Below are positions 47,170 to 59,817 of a DNA stretch of 64,000 bases, piece after piece. The stretch covers positions 15,528,001 through 15,592,000 of the forward strand of contig JAUCBN010000037.1 in the NCBI GenBank assembly GCA_035048815.1. The letters are read 5' to 3'. The notes beneath the pieces are model-generated. The model had not been told where the DNA came from. It ran no database searches and saw only the letters and a list, made by a program, of their open reading frames with translations. The position numbers and the translations under genes are program-made. The DNA is from Abelmoschus esculentus. Its lineage: Eukaryota > Streptophyta > Magnoliopsida > Malvales > Malvaceae. Positions within the stretch are counted from its first letter, which is position 1. Every line of letters starts with the position of its first letter.

Positions 47170-48400
47170 CTCATTTTCTATTTTTAAGATTAATTAAAGT
47201 ATTATACTATTTTATTATGCCTATAACAATAATTTTTAATTTGATTTTATAATCAGTTATAATCTTTAATAAAAAATTATGTAACATATATAAATAAAAG
47301 TATTTAAATTTATATTTTTTATTATAAATAAAATTAATTTAATTAGTTTTTTATATAAAAATATTTTATTTTTTTATATAAGAAAATACTAAAATAATAT
47401 ATATATATATATTGTTTCATACAAACAAATTATATTGGGAATTTTTACTCAGTTTAGGATTTTTTTCAAAAATATAGTGTTTTTATTTTAATTTTTAAAA
47501 TATTATATTTAATATAGTACCTTAAAAAGTTGGATTTAATTAAATTTAATTATAAATAGTATTTTTATTAAAAAAATACTTTTAAAATATTTAAATTCGA
47601 AGTCTCTTAAATCAGTCTCTTAATATATTTTTAATTATTTTTTTTCTTCTTTATAGCCGCACTGGGGGGAAAAGACTTATTCCAAAAGGTGTTTTGTCTG
47701 CTATTTTTCAACCAAAAATGTTGGTTTGTGATTTGGGATAAGATAAATTAAGATTAAAATAAAATATTATTTTTTTAAGTTTTATTATCTATGATTTTAT
47801 TTTGTGTCGATGGATAATTAATTTTAATATTAATCGTTGAATATTGAGTTTGTTATTTTTTATATTTTAATAAAAATTTGTCACTCTGAAATATGTTTTT
47901 TTGTTTTTGTAAATTTATTTATTTATTTTTGTGATATGATTACGATCGTTTGTTTCTCGTACAAAGGTTTTATCGGTGTTATTTATGTTTTTGATTTTTT
48001 CGACGATCATAGAAAGTTAGATCCTTATTCAGTTGATGTTTGTTAATATAATCAGTCTTGAGTAACGGAATATTCTACCTGATAATTCGAGTCGGTCATC
48101 ACTTCTTTTTCACATGTTACGTGTCTCGATTGGATAGAAAAAAAATTAAAAACATTATTTATTTCGATGGTATATTTATCTCTATAAAAATATTTATTTT
48201 TTTTATTTTTGAATTATAATTTTTTAATAAATTAATCATCTTATTTTCTTTCGATCGTAATATCTTTATAATTTTAATAAAAATCACTTTCTATCATAAA
48301 AAACAGTACCTTATATATAAATATTATAATTGAAATTTTTTATGAGTTATCCTTCACTTTAAAAATTTATAGTTTCTTCTCTTTAAATTGATTTTTTTTC
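47170..48400. other. AT-rich spacer with relative of the 8.5-kb retroposon
   Basis: At about 47810-48310 motifs AAAGTTAGATCC, ATCAGTCTTGAGTAACGG and GTGTCTCGATTGGATAGA parallel those of the retroposon at 8860-8990 in order, so this is a diverged sister copy. Otherwise no gene. Confidence 0.5.
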
Positions 48401-50515
48401 ATTTTCGTCCCTTAATATTTTTATAAATACTAAAATCCAATTAGATATGATTTATATTATTATATGAAAAAACAAATAATGTAGTATTTTTATACTAACC
48501 CTACAGAAAATACGGAAGAACTGGATGAACCGACTTGGTCCTACTGCTTATAATCTTTTATTTATTATTATTTTTTTTATTACAAGTAAGGCCGAGTCAC
48601 AGTCCACGTGGCAAAGTACAGGGTTAGGAAAGATCAACGGTCAAACTTTCAGATGGGCATTTGATCTACTACTCTCAAATTTGACTACATCAAAGCTAAA
48701 CGTATATAGTTAATTATTTGTATATTTACGAGAATATAAAATAATATTTATGTTTAATTTTAAATTTAAATAGATTTTATAAATTAAGTTATTCGAATCA
48801 CTTAAAAGAATATCTTATTGTTTATCAATGAAATCATGTCTTAGATATTACATATTTATTTTTTTATGTTTGCGGTAATTCTAGAAAAGCATGATAAAAA
48901 CGATTTTACAGTGTCTGAAAGTGAGGGTTTAAGAATAAAAGATTAAAATTTTTAATTTATAATATATATATATAATAATTATTTAAACATAAAATATGAA
49001 AAAAAATATTATTTTTTAAGTAAAAAATAAAAATATTTGATTTTTAGATATTTAGTATTTAATTTTTATTGCGAGGATAATTTAATTATATTTTTTATTA
49101 AAATATTTTTAAATTTTTTTTATATCTTATTAATTATAAATTAAGAATCGTATTATTTTAATAAATTGTATAAATTTACATTATTTTTTTATATAATTTT
49201 TTAAAATTTTTAATTTATTTATAAATTTATTTTTAAATATTTATGTTTTATCGTATTACATACAGCCAAATATAAAAGATACGTAATCCGATGTCAAAAA
49301 CCCTAATTATTGCATTGACTAGATTTGTTGGTTCGATGTTATCATCAAAACCCTATTAAAAGAAGAAAAAACAATATTTTTATCTGTAACTGGGATTATA
49401 TAATAATATAATCTTGGTTAGATACGAGAAGGATGGTTCTTTTCCCCCGACAAGCCACAAAGCTGGAAGGAAGAACCAGTCATAGTTGTGTCTGGATTGA
49501 GGTAAAGAACTGAGAATAAACAAGAAGAGAAGAACGAGTACTGTCTGCAGACTCGTTCCAATTCCAAAGCAAGAGAATATGAGATTAACAGCTATGAAGT
49601 GCCGACATGTTTGGGTGAGAGGAAAGTCGTTAAGAAAATGGAAGGAAAATCAACTGAATTACCAGTCATAAGGTGCCGACATCTTATGACTAAGAATCTA
49701 AGATCATACATTGCATGGTTCCTATGGGTGAAGTCGAGTTCAAGTGTCTTCAACTTGGTCTGTAATTAAGGTTTCTTGCGGCTGTACGTTCCGTTGAAGT
49801 ATTGGTTTTGTCCAGTTCTTTAGGAAATCCTTCGAGAAGATGTAAGAAACACAGTATATTACTAAGTTATAGACGGCTAAAAAATTATGTAAAACTTGTC
49901 TGAAAGATGAAAAGATACGGGACTATTACCCTCTTTCTAAAATACATGTTTAATAGAATGTATAACATTACCGTTTATATTAATACTCCTTGTCTCATTT
50001 TAGGCATCACATTCTCTCCCACTCAATCTCGTAACATCCTCTTGTTACAGTTGTTCACCATGCTTACCCTTCTCATGGGCGCTCGGCGTGAAATCAGGCA
50101 ATAAAAGGATCACTCTAATACCACTTGTCACGGGATCATTACGCTCTTCGTAAAAGACATGTCTAATAGGATGTGTAGTGCCATCGTTTGTATATCCCAA
50201 GACTTTCCTTTTCCTTTCCGACGTGGGATTAATGTTTCTTACCTCTTTTCAAACGTGACACTAAGCTCAAGCAATTTGATTAGTCTATACCTTGAAAGGA
50301 CTCTTTTATACATAAAATGCCATATTTTAATAAAAGAGTTATAAATTATTGATATTCAAACTCGATATCTTATAGATAATTATATGAACCAAATGAATTA
50401 AGTCTCGAATTAGGGATTTTTAATAACACAAAAAGGTTGATAAGATGATACCAGATGAACTTGATATCTTCAAGTCTCCCTAGTCCCTATGGTGCTGCCT
50501 ACAAGTTTTCTTACC
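48401..50515. other. Spacer without recognised gene
   Basis: Balanced-composition patches at 49430-49870 and 49990-50290 look like transcribed or repeat-derived sequence (for example TCACTCTAATACCACTTGTCACGGGATC), but I found no frame or family match. Confidence 0.4.
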
Positions 50516-50519
50516 GCAT

Positions 50520-50717
50520 TCAGTTCATTCTCCAAGTATGGCCATCTGACTGCTCGTCTTCACCATCCATGGTGTCGGCACCGGTGCTCCATGCACCTTT
50601 GCCATTGGCGATGAGGGGACCTTGTGGAGGATCAAACTGCAAATCCATGAGCTCAACGCAGTGTTTGTGAGCCGAAGAACCGGGAAGTTTTCGGACATGA
50701 TTCCATGAAATTGGGAA
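50520..50717 (-). CDS. Unrecognised C-terminal coding exon or gene fragment
   Basis: Read on the minus strand from a good acceptor (CTTTCAG, 50724-50718) there is an open frame of 65 codons ending at TGA (50522-50520). It begins FPISWNHVRKLPG, passes HKHCVELMDLQFDPPQGPL and ends EDEQSDGHTWRMN. Its codon use and amino-acid mix look like real protein, unlike the AT-rich surroundings. A possible upstream exon fragment (RRFVVALELLGG, about 50800-50835) does not join in frame. I do not recognise the family. It could be the last exon of a gene truncated by rearrangement or the LTR insertion at 51143, or a retained duplicate fragment. Confidence 0.45.
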   Translation of the reverse strand, partial: FPISWNHVRKLPGSSAHKHCVELMDLQFDPPQGPLIANGKGAWSTGADTMDGEDEQSDGHTWRMN

Positions 50718-50719
50718 CT

Positions 50720-51137
50720 GAAAGATTGGTTATTTCGTTAAAATCGACAAATTCAATCAATCTAATAAGCCTCTAAATCGAAAGGCATAACCTTGACAAC
50801 CTCCAAGCAGCTCTAGTGCCACGACAAATCGCCTATGAAGAACGAATAGAACAAAATTCAGAAAAATATTTATGGGTGAATGCATATTAATTTTAGGGTG
50901 GACACAACTTATAAAATTTTAATAAATTTAAGGATTAATTCATAAAATTTTAAAAAATTAAAGACAAATATATAAATTTTAAAAAGTTTAGAGTAGGTCT
51001 ATATCTATTATAAACTATATGTGTATCCATTAGTGAGATCCAACGATAAATATCATCTGTTCAGTGATTAAAAAACAAGCGATAATATCAGATAAGTTCC
51101 GACGAAACTATAAACGACGATAATAATATTAAGTTTA
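50720..51137. other. Spacer between coding fragment and LTR
   Basis: Includes the possible extra exon fragment near 50800-50835; the rest is AT-rich with no feature seen. Confidence 0.4.
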
Positions 51138-51142
51138 GATTT

Positions 51143-53303
51143 TGTAACACCCGACCCGGATGGCACATTGGGCCTCCGGCCCAAAACTTGTATTCCAAAA
51201 TTTCTTTTTAAAGCCCATCACATAAAATCAATTTCAAATCCAAATACGAATCATAAATCCATTTAAGTTAAAACGCAAGCCCAAAATAGTGTAAAGTAAT
51301 CGGAGCTCCAAAATGTTACAAACCATTAAAACATTCGACCCAAATTAAAATAAACAGAGTTACATTACATAGGGTTCGACATAGTACAAGCCCACTAAAT
51401 CTAATACATGTACTCTGACAACACGGTCGATGTTGAAATCCGAACCTTGATGGTGCTCCACGAACCGGCTTCACCTAACCTACGCACGAAAACATATTTC
51501 GAACGCTGAGCTACGAAAGCTCAGTGGATACGCCGAACTCGGCCAACATCATGCATATCATAAGCAGTAAAACATAACATATAAAATATCGTGCATGATA
51601 TGATGATCTAGCATGCTTGCCTACCACATGGCATAAACAATGCATAATATCGCACATAGCATATGCATATCACATCACAAATAACACACAAGAGTGAGGC
51701 CCGCGTCCACACAGCATCGGGATCCTACACTCAGGATTGAGGCCGCCCTCAAATCTTATGCCCGAAATGTTACATCGGACATCTTCGAACGAGGCCGCCC
51801 AACGTTCGGAAAGGGGTGGAGGCCGCACAACCAACCTCATGCTCGGAATGTTACATCGAACATTTTCGAGTGGGCCGCCCAACACTCGGAATAAAAGTCT
51901 TCAAACATCACTTGGCATGTTACATCGGATGGCCTTCAATGTGTTGCAACACTTATGGATATCCGGATTTCCATCACACAAGGACTCAAACCACACAAAC
52001 GATCCACCTAGGATCTTAGCACAACAAGATATATTAAGACTTATCATACCTTAGTCTTTCGGGTTTATAAACATCAAACTCGTATTAACAATTCATTTCA
52101 TTAGTTATAAGATTCATTAAGACCCTTAATCCTCTTATCGAACCTCAAACAAAGCTTATCTTGTCAAGATTTCGCAGGGGTATCGATACCCCTATATAGG
52201 GTATCGAACCACCCTGCCTCGATACCTACCCAAAGAAGGCATCGAACCATGGGTATCGATACCAGTATCAATACCCTTTGACCATTTTCAAAGTCAACGA
52301 AAAGGGACCCTCCAGCATCGATACGGGTATCGATGCCATTATGCCACTGGAAGTCCCGGTATCGAACCATGGTTCGATACACCTAGCCATTTAGCCAAAA
52401 TCCACTTATGGGTATCAATACCGGTAGCCCGTGTATCGATACCCCTGCACGAAAAACAGGTCTGCACTTAGAAAATTCCTAGGATTCATTCCCAAACTTG
52501 ATCCAATCAAGCCCAAAGTGTTTCTAGTCATTTCTAGAGATGATTAAGGACGTTTTAACACAATTTTTCAGTCATTTAACTCACTAACACAATTTCTACC
52601 ATTAAAGCATACCAAGCTCAACCAAGCAATACATACACTATATCTACATGTATGCAACTACCATGATATGTATGATGTAAAGAACAAGTTGGGAGTACCA
52701 ACCTCTTGCAGGCAACAACAAAAACGACCCTCTTCCTCCTCTTCAAGCTTTCCCTCTTCCCAAGCTTGATGATGGCTCACAAGCCTCTTTCTTTACAAGA
52801 GAAAGATTAAGAACGGATTAGGACACTTCGAGAAGATTTCCATAACCTTAAAACTCTTAAAAGAACTCAACTTAAGCCTTCAAAAACCTTGTTCCCAGAT
52901 TTCCCATACAACCTTCTTCTCTACCAAACAAAACCATTCTTACCTTAGATTATAGATCAAAAACAACTCTACAACTTATCCTTCTAACCCAAAACGTGAT
53001 TCTTCAGAAAAACAACAAGATTTAACCTTTACATACCTTCTTTCCTTGCCAAAAGATGAAAGAGATAAGGGTAAAAGAAAGAAAAAGAAAGATGAGATCA
53101 CCTCTGCCAACAAAAACCCCCATAAACCCTTCCCTATTCATCTATTTAGACAATTACCAAATTGTCCTCCACTTAAAACTCCTAAAGCCCTAAACCACTC
53201 AAGCCCAACAAAACTAAGCCCAAACCACACTAACTCGGGCCCAAAACCGAAGCCCAACACCACGGGTTAACCCGACCCTCGAATCCGAATCCGGGTCGTT
53301 ACA
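51143..53303 (+). mobile_element. Solo LTR copy 3
   Basis: A 2161-bp LTR with ends TGTAACACCCGACCC and CCGGGTCGTTACA and perfect 5-bp duplication GATTT (51138-51142, 53304-53308). Highly similar to copy 1 along its full length, including the GCCGCCC tandem-like units and the GTATCGATAC cluster (52175-52445). Its right end is 595 bp upstream of the SnRK2 start codon. Confidence 0.92.
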
Positions 53304-53470
53304 GATTTAAAGTTTTAAAGTTTTTTAAAAAAATTAAATTATTTTATTTTATTTTTTAACTTCTATCTATTGCACCAAATCAACCAACACTTCTTAGCCA
53401 ATTGCACCGCATCAAATACTATATAATTATATAGCAACACTGATTGAACCAAAACCGTCAGATCATACTG

Positions 53471-53527
53471 ACGTGTAAAAGACAGCATAACACCGAATAA
53501 GATCTCCAATCATTCCCAAATCACGTG
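53471..53527 (+). promoter_or_regulatory. ACGTG elements upstream of SnRK2
   Basis: ACGTGT (53471-53476) and the G-box CACGTG (53522-53527, in TCACGTGAC) lie 430-370 bp before the start codon. Such ACGT-core sites are bound by bZIP/ABF factors in ABA responses; function here is inference. Confidence 0.4.
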
Positions 53528-53898
53528 ACTCAGGGACATTTAAGTCATTACAATTTCCAAGCCCTAATTGAAAAAGAATGTACCCAAAGAAAGGAACCAA
53601 TCTTATTGGCTATCCAAAAAAGCAAACCACAGCGAAACGACGCCGCATTTCATCTTCTCCTTCCTTGTTCCTATCAGATATTTTTTTCTTGGAGTTATCA
53701 TTTTCTCTTCCCAAAAAAGTCATCTCCTCTGCCTCGCAGTTTGCAGAACACTCCATCAAAACCTTCCCGTTTAACTCAGTGACTCGTCTTCAAAACTGAG
53801 TCCGGTCATTGTTGCGAGGTTTTTCATCTCCGGTGATGATTCGTGAGTTTATCTCTTTCTGAAGTGATAAGAGTCAAGAAACTGTAAAAGAGAGCGAA

Positions 53899-56489
53899 AT
53901 GGATCGAGTAGGGCCGGCTATGGATATGCCGATCATGCACGACAGTGACCGTTACGATTTCGTTAAAGATATCGGGTCCGGTAACTTCGGAATCGCCCGG
54001 TTGATGAGGGATAAGGTTACCAAAGAGCTCGTCGCTGTCAAGTATATCGAGAGAGGCGATAAGGTAACTGCTCTTTTTCCTTTTGTTTATTTGATTTCGG
54101 CCTATTTATGGAAATAAACTTCTGTTTGGATAATTAGGTAGTTTAGTTATACTAATCGAATTTCAACTACTTAAACTAACTCTTTTTTGTGAATTTTCTA
54201 TTGAATGTTTTCAAATTGGGATTAATATTTGTTGAGTTGTACAGATAGATGAAAATGTTCAAAGAGAGATTATTAATCATAGATCATTGAGGCATCCTAA
54301 TATTGTTAGATTTAAAGAGGTAAGGTTGACTGCTTGCATTTTTAAAAAAAAAAATGAAGTATTTTTGGTGTTTTAATTAAGTATAATTATGGAATATGTT
54401 GATTTTAGGTTATTTTAACACCTACTCATCTTGCCATTGTAATGGAATATGCATCTGGAGGTGAGCTTTTCGAGCGGATTTGTGCTGCTGGTCGATTCAA
54501 TGAGGATGAGGTTTCATTTACTTGTATTTTTCATTAGTTTTGAATCCAATTATTTCACCCTTCTTTTGTTTATACATTCATTTTTTTGGATACAGGCTCG
54601 CTTCTTCTTCCAACAGCTTTTATCGGGTGTTAGTTATTGCCATGCCATGGTAGTTTTAGTTTCTCCATTTCTTTATTTAGGATCTCTATGTTATTTGGAC
54701 TCGGGTGTGATTGTCTGATACGGGAAAGTTTCTAACTGAAGAGAAGTTCACTACCTAGGATAATAATATTATTAGAGAACTTTAAAAAATGGAGTGTAAC
54801 TCGAAGACATATCTACGTCCGATACTCGCGCTGAAACCCGAGTAACATAGGTGTTATGATACAATTATTTTACTAATCTGAATGGTTTCTGTCTTGATGA
54901 AGCAAGTATGCCACTGTGATTTGAAGTTGGAAAACACTTTATTGGATGGAAGTCCAGCTCCCCGGCTTAAGATTTGTGATTTTGGGTATTCAAAGGTATA
55001 GATTGCTTGAACCGTTGGTTGTTCTGAGGTTAATGGCTCTACATTTAGTATTATGTTTTTGGCTAGCTTTTAAATTTTCTATTTTGGATTATGATGATTA
55101 TTTTTTGCTTTAAAAATCTTGCCTTTGTTTGCTTCCGTTTACTTTTGTACATGAAATATCATGTGATTTTACTGGTTAGGTAAGATCATTATTCATACTT
55201 ATTTGTTTAATTGTGACCGTTTTTCTCAGTCTTCGGTTCTTCATTCACAACCTAAGTCCACTGTTGGAACACCTGCATACATTGCTCCTGAAGTACTCCT
55301 AAGGCAAGAATACGATGGCAAGGTATATTTACGAGCTAAGTTCAAATCAGTTTAGACTCCACATGCAATTCCTGGTTAAGATGTAAAGAGGTAGGTGTTA
55401 TATGAGTTAGTCACTGTGTTCGATTTAAATACGATGAAATTGATGGCTTTCACCCCCTAGTTGATTATAAACTTCAGTTTACTAGATGACAGTTTCAGCA
55501 GTCCTTTAACTCGGAAGGCATGAGATCACAAATCATTCCTCCGCGTATGTGTAATGTGAGGATTTGTTAGATGGATCTGGTTTAGTCTTGTGGCTCTTTT
55601 CGGTTAAGTGTCAGTTGTTTTGTATTTGCATATTTTAACAAGGTCTTGAACAGTAGATAAGTTTATCCTCATTCCTCTGCTTATGTGTAATGTGTGTAAT
55701 GTGAGTTTATGTTACTCTCTCTGGTGGTCTATTTTTAAGCAGGTCTATTTTCGTGCATGTTTATGTTGGAATATGAAAAAATGTAAAGATGTGTTACTGA
55801 TTTTGTCTTGTGATATCAGATTGCGGATGTATGGTCTTGTGGGGTTACCTTATATGTAATGCTTGTTGGGCAATATCCTTTCAAGGATCCTGATGAGCCG
55901 AAGGACTTTCGGAAGACTATACAAGTATGTCGACGTAGGATCTTGTTATAGCATTACTCTCATTTTTTCTGAAAAGGATCCATTGCTAATTTCTTTTATT
56001 GGTCCATGCAGAGAATTCTAAGTGTCCAGTACTCCATTCCAGATTCTGTCCAAATATCCCCCGAATGTCGACATCTGATATCAAGGATTTTTGTTGCAGA
56101 TCCTACATCTGTGAGTATTTTCTGCAGAGAATTCTTAACTTCCAGCAGCTATCATGATTCTGAAGCGTTTAAGCTGATTGATAATGGACTATTTTGTGCA
56201 ACAGAGAATTACTATACCGGAAATCCGAAACCACGAGTGGTTCTTGAAGAATCTCCCTGCTGATCTTATGGATGAAAACACAATGGGCAACCACTTTGAG
56301 GAGCCTGATCAACCTATGCAGAGCATGGATACGATCATGCAGATAATTGCAGAGGCAACCATTCCGGCAGCCGGTACCCCTGGCTTAAATCACATGTTAG
56401 ACAGCCTTGATGATGAGGACATGGATGACCTTGATTCTGAATCTGAGCTCGACATCGATAGCAGCGGGGAGATAATTTATGCAATGTGA
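53899..56489 (+). CDS. SnRK2: Subclass III SnRK2 protein kinase with HCD instead of HRD
   Basis: Nine exons: 53899-54063, 54245-54319, 54409-54510, 54596-54649, 54903-54995, 55230-55322, 55820-55924, 56012-56110, 56205-56489; GT-AG introns, 356 aa. Subclass III SnRK2s are the core ABA-activated kinases, held off by PP2C phosphatases and acting on ABF factors and ion channels. Seen: P-loop GSGNFG, Lys48 in VAVKY, DFG Asp158, activation segment VLHSQPKSTVGTPAY with Ser173 (aligned to OST1 Ser175), and the acidic ABA-box tail LDSESELDIDSSGEIIYAM. It resembles SnRK2.2/2.3 more than OST1 in the N-terminus. Odd: the catalytic loop reads CHCDLKLEN, so Cys137 (TGT, 54915-54917) replaces the nearly invariant Arg of HRD. 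The gene is otherwise intact. Confidence 0.95.
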
Positions 56490-57065
56490 TTGGAAGGAGA
56501 CGAGTTCCGTGATTTTTAGTCATTCCGGAGCATGAACACAAGGTGCAGAGAATCTATGGTAGAATGTCTGGTAAGTATCAGAGGTTAAGCCAATGCTGGT
56601 TTCGAATTAACACGGTGGATCGAGTCGGAGTCGGAAGCTCCGGCTCGGTAATACTACTTTCTGAGGGAGGATCATTGGAAAAAAAATTCAACTTTGATGA
56701 TCATCTCCCCATCTTTAACATCCTGATCCCATGAACTCTTCATCTATATTTGGCATTGTTAATGTCTTTTTCCAAATTTTTCTAAGTTATTTCACTGTTT
56801 TCGGCGAATCGTAGATGTATTCAGTTAAGTAATCTAAGTATCTCATATTCCCATTAACCTATTTTATTATATAAATCATAACTAATGCTAAAATTATATA
56901 AAAATATATTTTAATATGTAAATATAAAAAATTAAATGTTGTTATATTGTAATTATACTGCCACTTAATTAATAATTAAAAATTTATAATACAACTAAAA
57001 TTTAATGTCTTTTTAATGTTTATTTATCATTTTATATTTTTTTAATAATTCAATAAGAATTTAGT
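56490..57065. other. 3' region of SnRK2 and AT-rich spacer
   Basis: Likely 3' UTR to about 56830, then AT-rich DNA without gene. Confidence 0.5.
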
Positions 57066-57069
57066 AATT

Positions 57070-57205
57070 TTTTTATTTAGTTATAGTATTTGTTCTAGAA
57101 TATATATTTTTAACCATGAGACATTGATCGTTTAATCTCTGTGCTGATAGTATTGATACTCGAACCTGTAACCTTCAGAAACAATCGTTTTTAACCGATA
57201 AGACT
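57070..57205 (-). repeat. Degenerate SINE copy
   Basis: Same motif order as 12961-13126 (TTATAGTATTTGTTCTAGAATA, GATACTCGAACCTGTAACC, AACAATCGTTTTTAACCG) in the same orientation. Box B is readable as GGTTCGAGTATC. Confidence 0.6.
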
Positions 57206-57610
57206 AGATAATTTGTGCAGAATTTATTAATTTTACTATCCGTAAATAGATTTATACCATCGATTCGATCCAATCTCCAACCTCATCCCCTGGATCTAGA
57301 ATCCCATGACTCCCCCTTGCTCTGTCGGTGTCCACCATTGTGTTGTGTCTGTTTCCCACCTCTGACCTCCTTTGTGTTTCTCTGTTCCCCATGCAAAATA
57401 ATAAATATTTGAGTTCCACTTGCAGTTATAGACAAGAGTGATTGGCCAGTGCACAGGATTTTGTTGTTGGGGCGGATTTAGGAGGAGGAAATTTTAAAAG
57501 AAAACAAATATTATTTTTTAAAAATCAAACAAATAATTTAAGGATCCAAAGCGGAAAAAAGAAAAACTGAAATAGGAAGTCCAGTCTGTTTTAGGTATGT
57601 ATGTGAAGTT

Positions 57611-58003
57611 AGGGTTGTTTAACAAGTTGAATAATTTTTTATCTGTTTAAATTTAATTTAGTTAAAATTCGATAAATATTTGATTTGAACTCGACTTAAT
57701 ATCTTAACGAGTTGAATCGATTAAAGTTTAATTTGATTCGATAAGTTTGCGAGCTACTCGTTAATTTTTTAAAATATTTTTTAATAATTACTTTAAAATT
57801 ATTTTATTTAAAAAATAAATCTAAATAACAATTATTAACTTTTGAGGTTGTTACTTTAATTTTAATATGCTAGTTTAGTATATTTATTGATTGTTACTTT
57901 TGAATTTAGATTTTAAAAGTGTTTTACACACTCTTTTGATATTTTAACGAGTATGAGTCAAACAATCCTTAATTCGTGATCGATTTACTCGATAAACAAC
58001 CCT
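57611..58003. mobile_element. TAGGGTTGTTT-ended nonautonomous element
   Basis: About 393 bp with inverted ends AGGGTTGTTTAACAAG and CTCGATAAACAACCCT and CGAGT/ACTCG-rich arms. Flanks share only AAGTT, so the target duplication is doubtful. Confidence 0.55.
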
Positions 58004-58244
58004 ACAAAGTTGATGAATATATGTAGCCAACCATTATTTTTCTCTAATTTCTTAATAAATTAGAGGAAGTTTAGGCTACGAAGATTCCAATATACTAATT
58101 AATTAATTCAAAGCAAGTTTTATTTTCATTCATAATAACACATAATTTGTTCTGATAGAAGAAAGTTCTTTGGATCACAAATTTCTAAAACTATTATAAA
58201 AAAGGAGAAAAACATGGGATCAACATCAAATCTATCATTTTCAT

Positions 58245-59013
58245 TAGAGGTGAGCAAAACTCGACTCAAATCGAAAAAATTGATTTTTTTTTTAATTTCG
58301 AGTTATTCAATTTATTTGAGTCGAATCGAATAACTCGAAAAATTTTTGATTTCGAGTCGAGTTCAAATTTTCAAAGTTCAAGTTACTCGAAAAATCGAAA
58401 ATTTTCAGGGTGTAATTACACATTTAGTCCATGTAATTTTATTTTCAGTTTTATTTCAGTCCTATCTTCTCTTTTTTATTATTTTTACCTTTTAATTTTT
58501 ATTTCTTTACAATATGATCACTTTCTATATTTATTTTTTATTTTATTTAATACAATTTTTATTTATATTATTTAAATTATTTTATATTTTTTAATTTATA
58601 TATTTATATTATTTTATTTAATTTATTATTATTTTTATCTCGTTTTGACCTTTTATAAATAAGAAAAAAGTTTTTAACGAGATTTGTAATTTAATGAAAT
58701 GACATATTCATACCTAAGGTATATGATAATAATAATAATAATTTAAAATCTTATTTATACATGTAAAAAATAATATAAAAAAATATGTATGTAGATATAA
58801 AGATAGAGTCATTTAAATTAGAATCAAAATGTACAATAATATTATAAATAGTGCAATTAAAATTTATAAATAAACTCGAAAAATCAAATCGAATCAAACT
58901 CACAAAAACCGAATCGAAAAAATTTCAAAAAGAGTTCAAATTGTAAAATATGTTGACTCAACTCGAATAACTCGAATTTTTTTTGACTCAACTCGCCCAA
59001 ACACTCACCTTTA
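58245..59013. mobile_element. hAT-like nonautonomous element
   Basis: A 769-bp element with ends TAGAGGTGAGCAAAACTCGA and ACTCACCTTTA and perfect 8-bp target duplication ATTTTCAT (58237-58244, 59014-59021). The interior closely matches 23255-23925 (for example TTTATTTCAGTCCTATCTTC) with an extra block of about 100 bp near the left end. Confidence 0.9.
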
Positions 59014-59069
59014 ATTTTCATTACCATCTAAAATATTCAAATCGAATAAAAATTATATATATCTCCTAA

Positions 59070-59235
59070 CTATGTCTCTTTATACGCCTCAAACTAAAAA
59101 TTATTTAAAAAAAAATAAATTTTAAACACTAACCTTAATTTTTATGTTCTAAAATCTTAAACTTTACGCATAAAAATATATCATATCCACTATTTTAAAG
59201 TGAGATACTAATAAAAACACAATAAAATAACATTA
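59070..59235. repeat. Degenerate telomere-like MITE remnant
   Basis: Left-end words TATGTCTCTTTATACGCCTC and the decayed core TAAACACTAACCTTAATTTTTATG; no right end. Confidence 0.45.
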
Positions 59236-59720
59236 ATTTATATTATATAATTTTCAATGTATCTATATATATTGAGATTTTATTTTAAAAGAGTCAACTT
59301 TCGAGTATATTTATTTTAAAGATGTACATATTATAAAATAATTAAAAAATATGATCAACATTTAATTTATTATTTTTAAACTTTTAACCAGAGAAATACA
59401 CTTTATAAACACTATTTTTTTTACTAAAATTATATATTGATTTCAATTATTAAATTAAATTAGTTATTTCAAAGAATATAAATCTTGGAACACATATGTC
59501 CAACTTGAACGCGGTGTGAATAAATATGCATAAGCTGGAATCAATTATCATAACGCGGCAATGCTTTACATCGATTGATTATTGGTTTAAAAGCAAGGTC
59601 GGTACTTTACTTTAAAAAGGCCACCGCCAATCCACTTGACCAAGATCTGGTGTTTTTCTATATTTTTCTTTGGATTTCTGACTTGAAAGCAGTTAACTTT
59701 CCAGGGGGTGTCTCTTAAAC
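59236..59720. other. Upstream region of SKS gene
   Basis: AT-rich, then a more balanced leader. A donor-like AG/GTAGGT at 59723 and acceptor TTTCAG ending at 59802 suggest an 80-bp intron in the 5' UTR. Confidence 0.4.
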
Positions 59721-59817
59721 AGGTAGGTTTCTCTATTGCAGCCAACAATGGCGTTGTCTTCTAATATAAAGAAACCATTTTTATGTCTTTTTTTAATTTC
59801 AGGGTAAAAAAGAGGAA

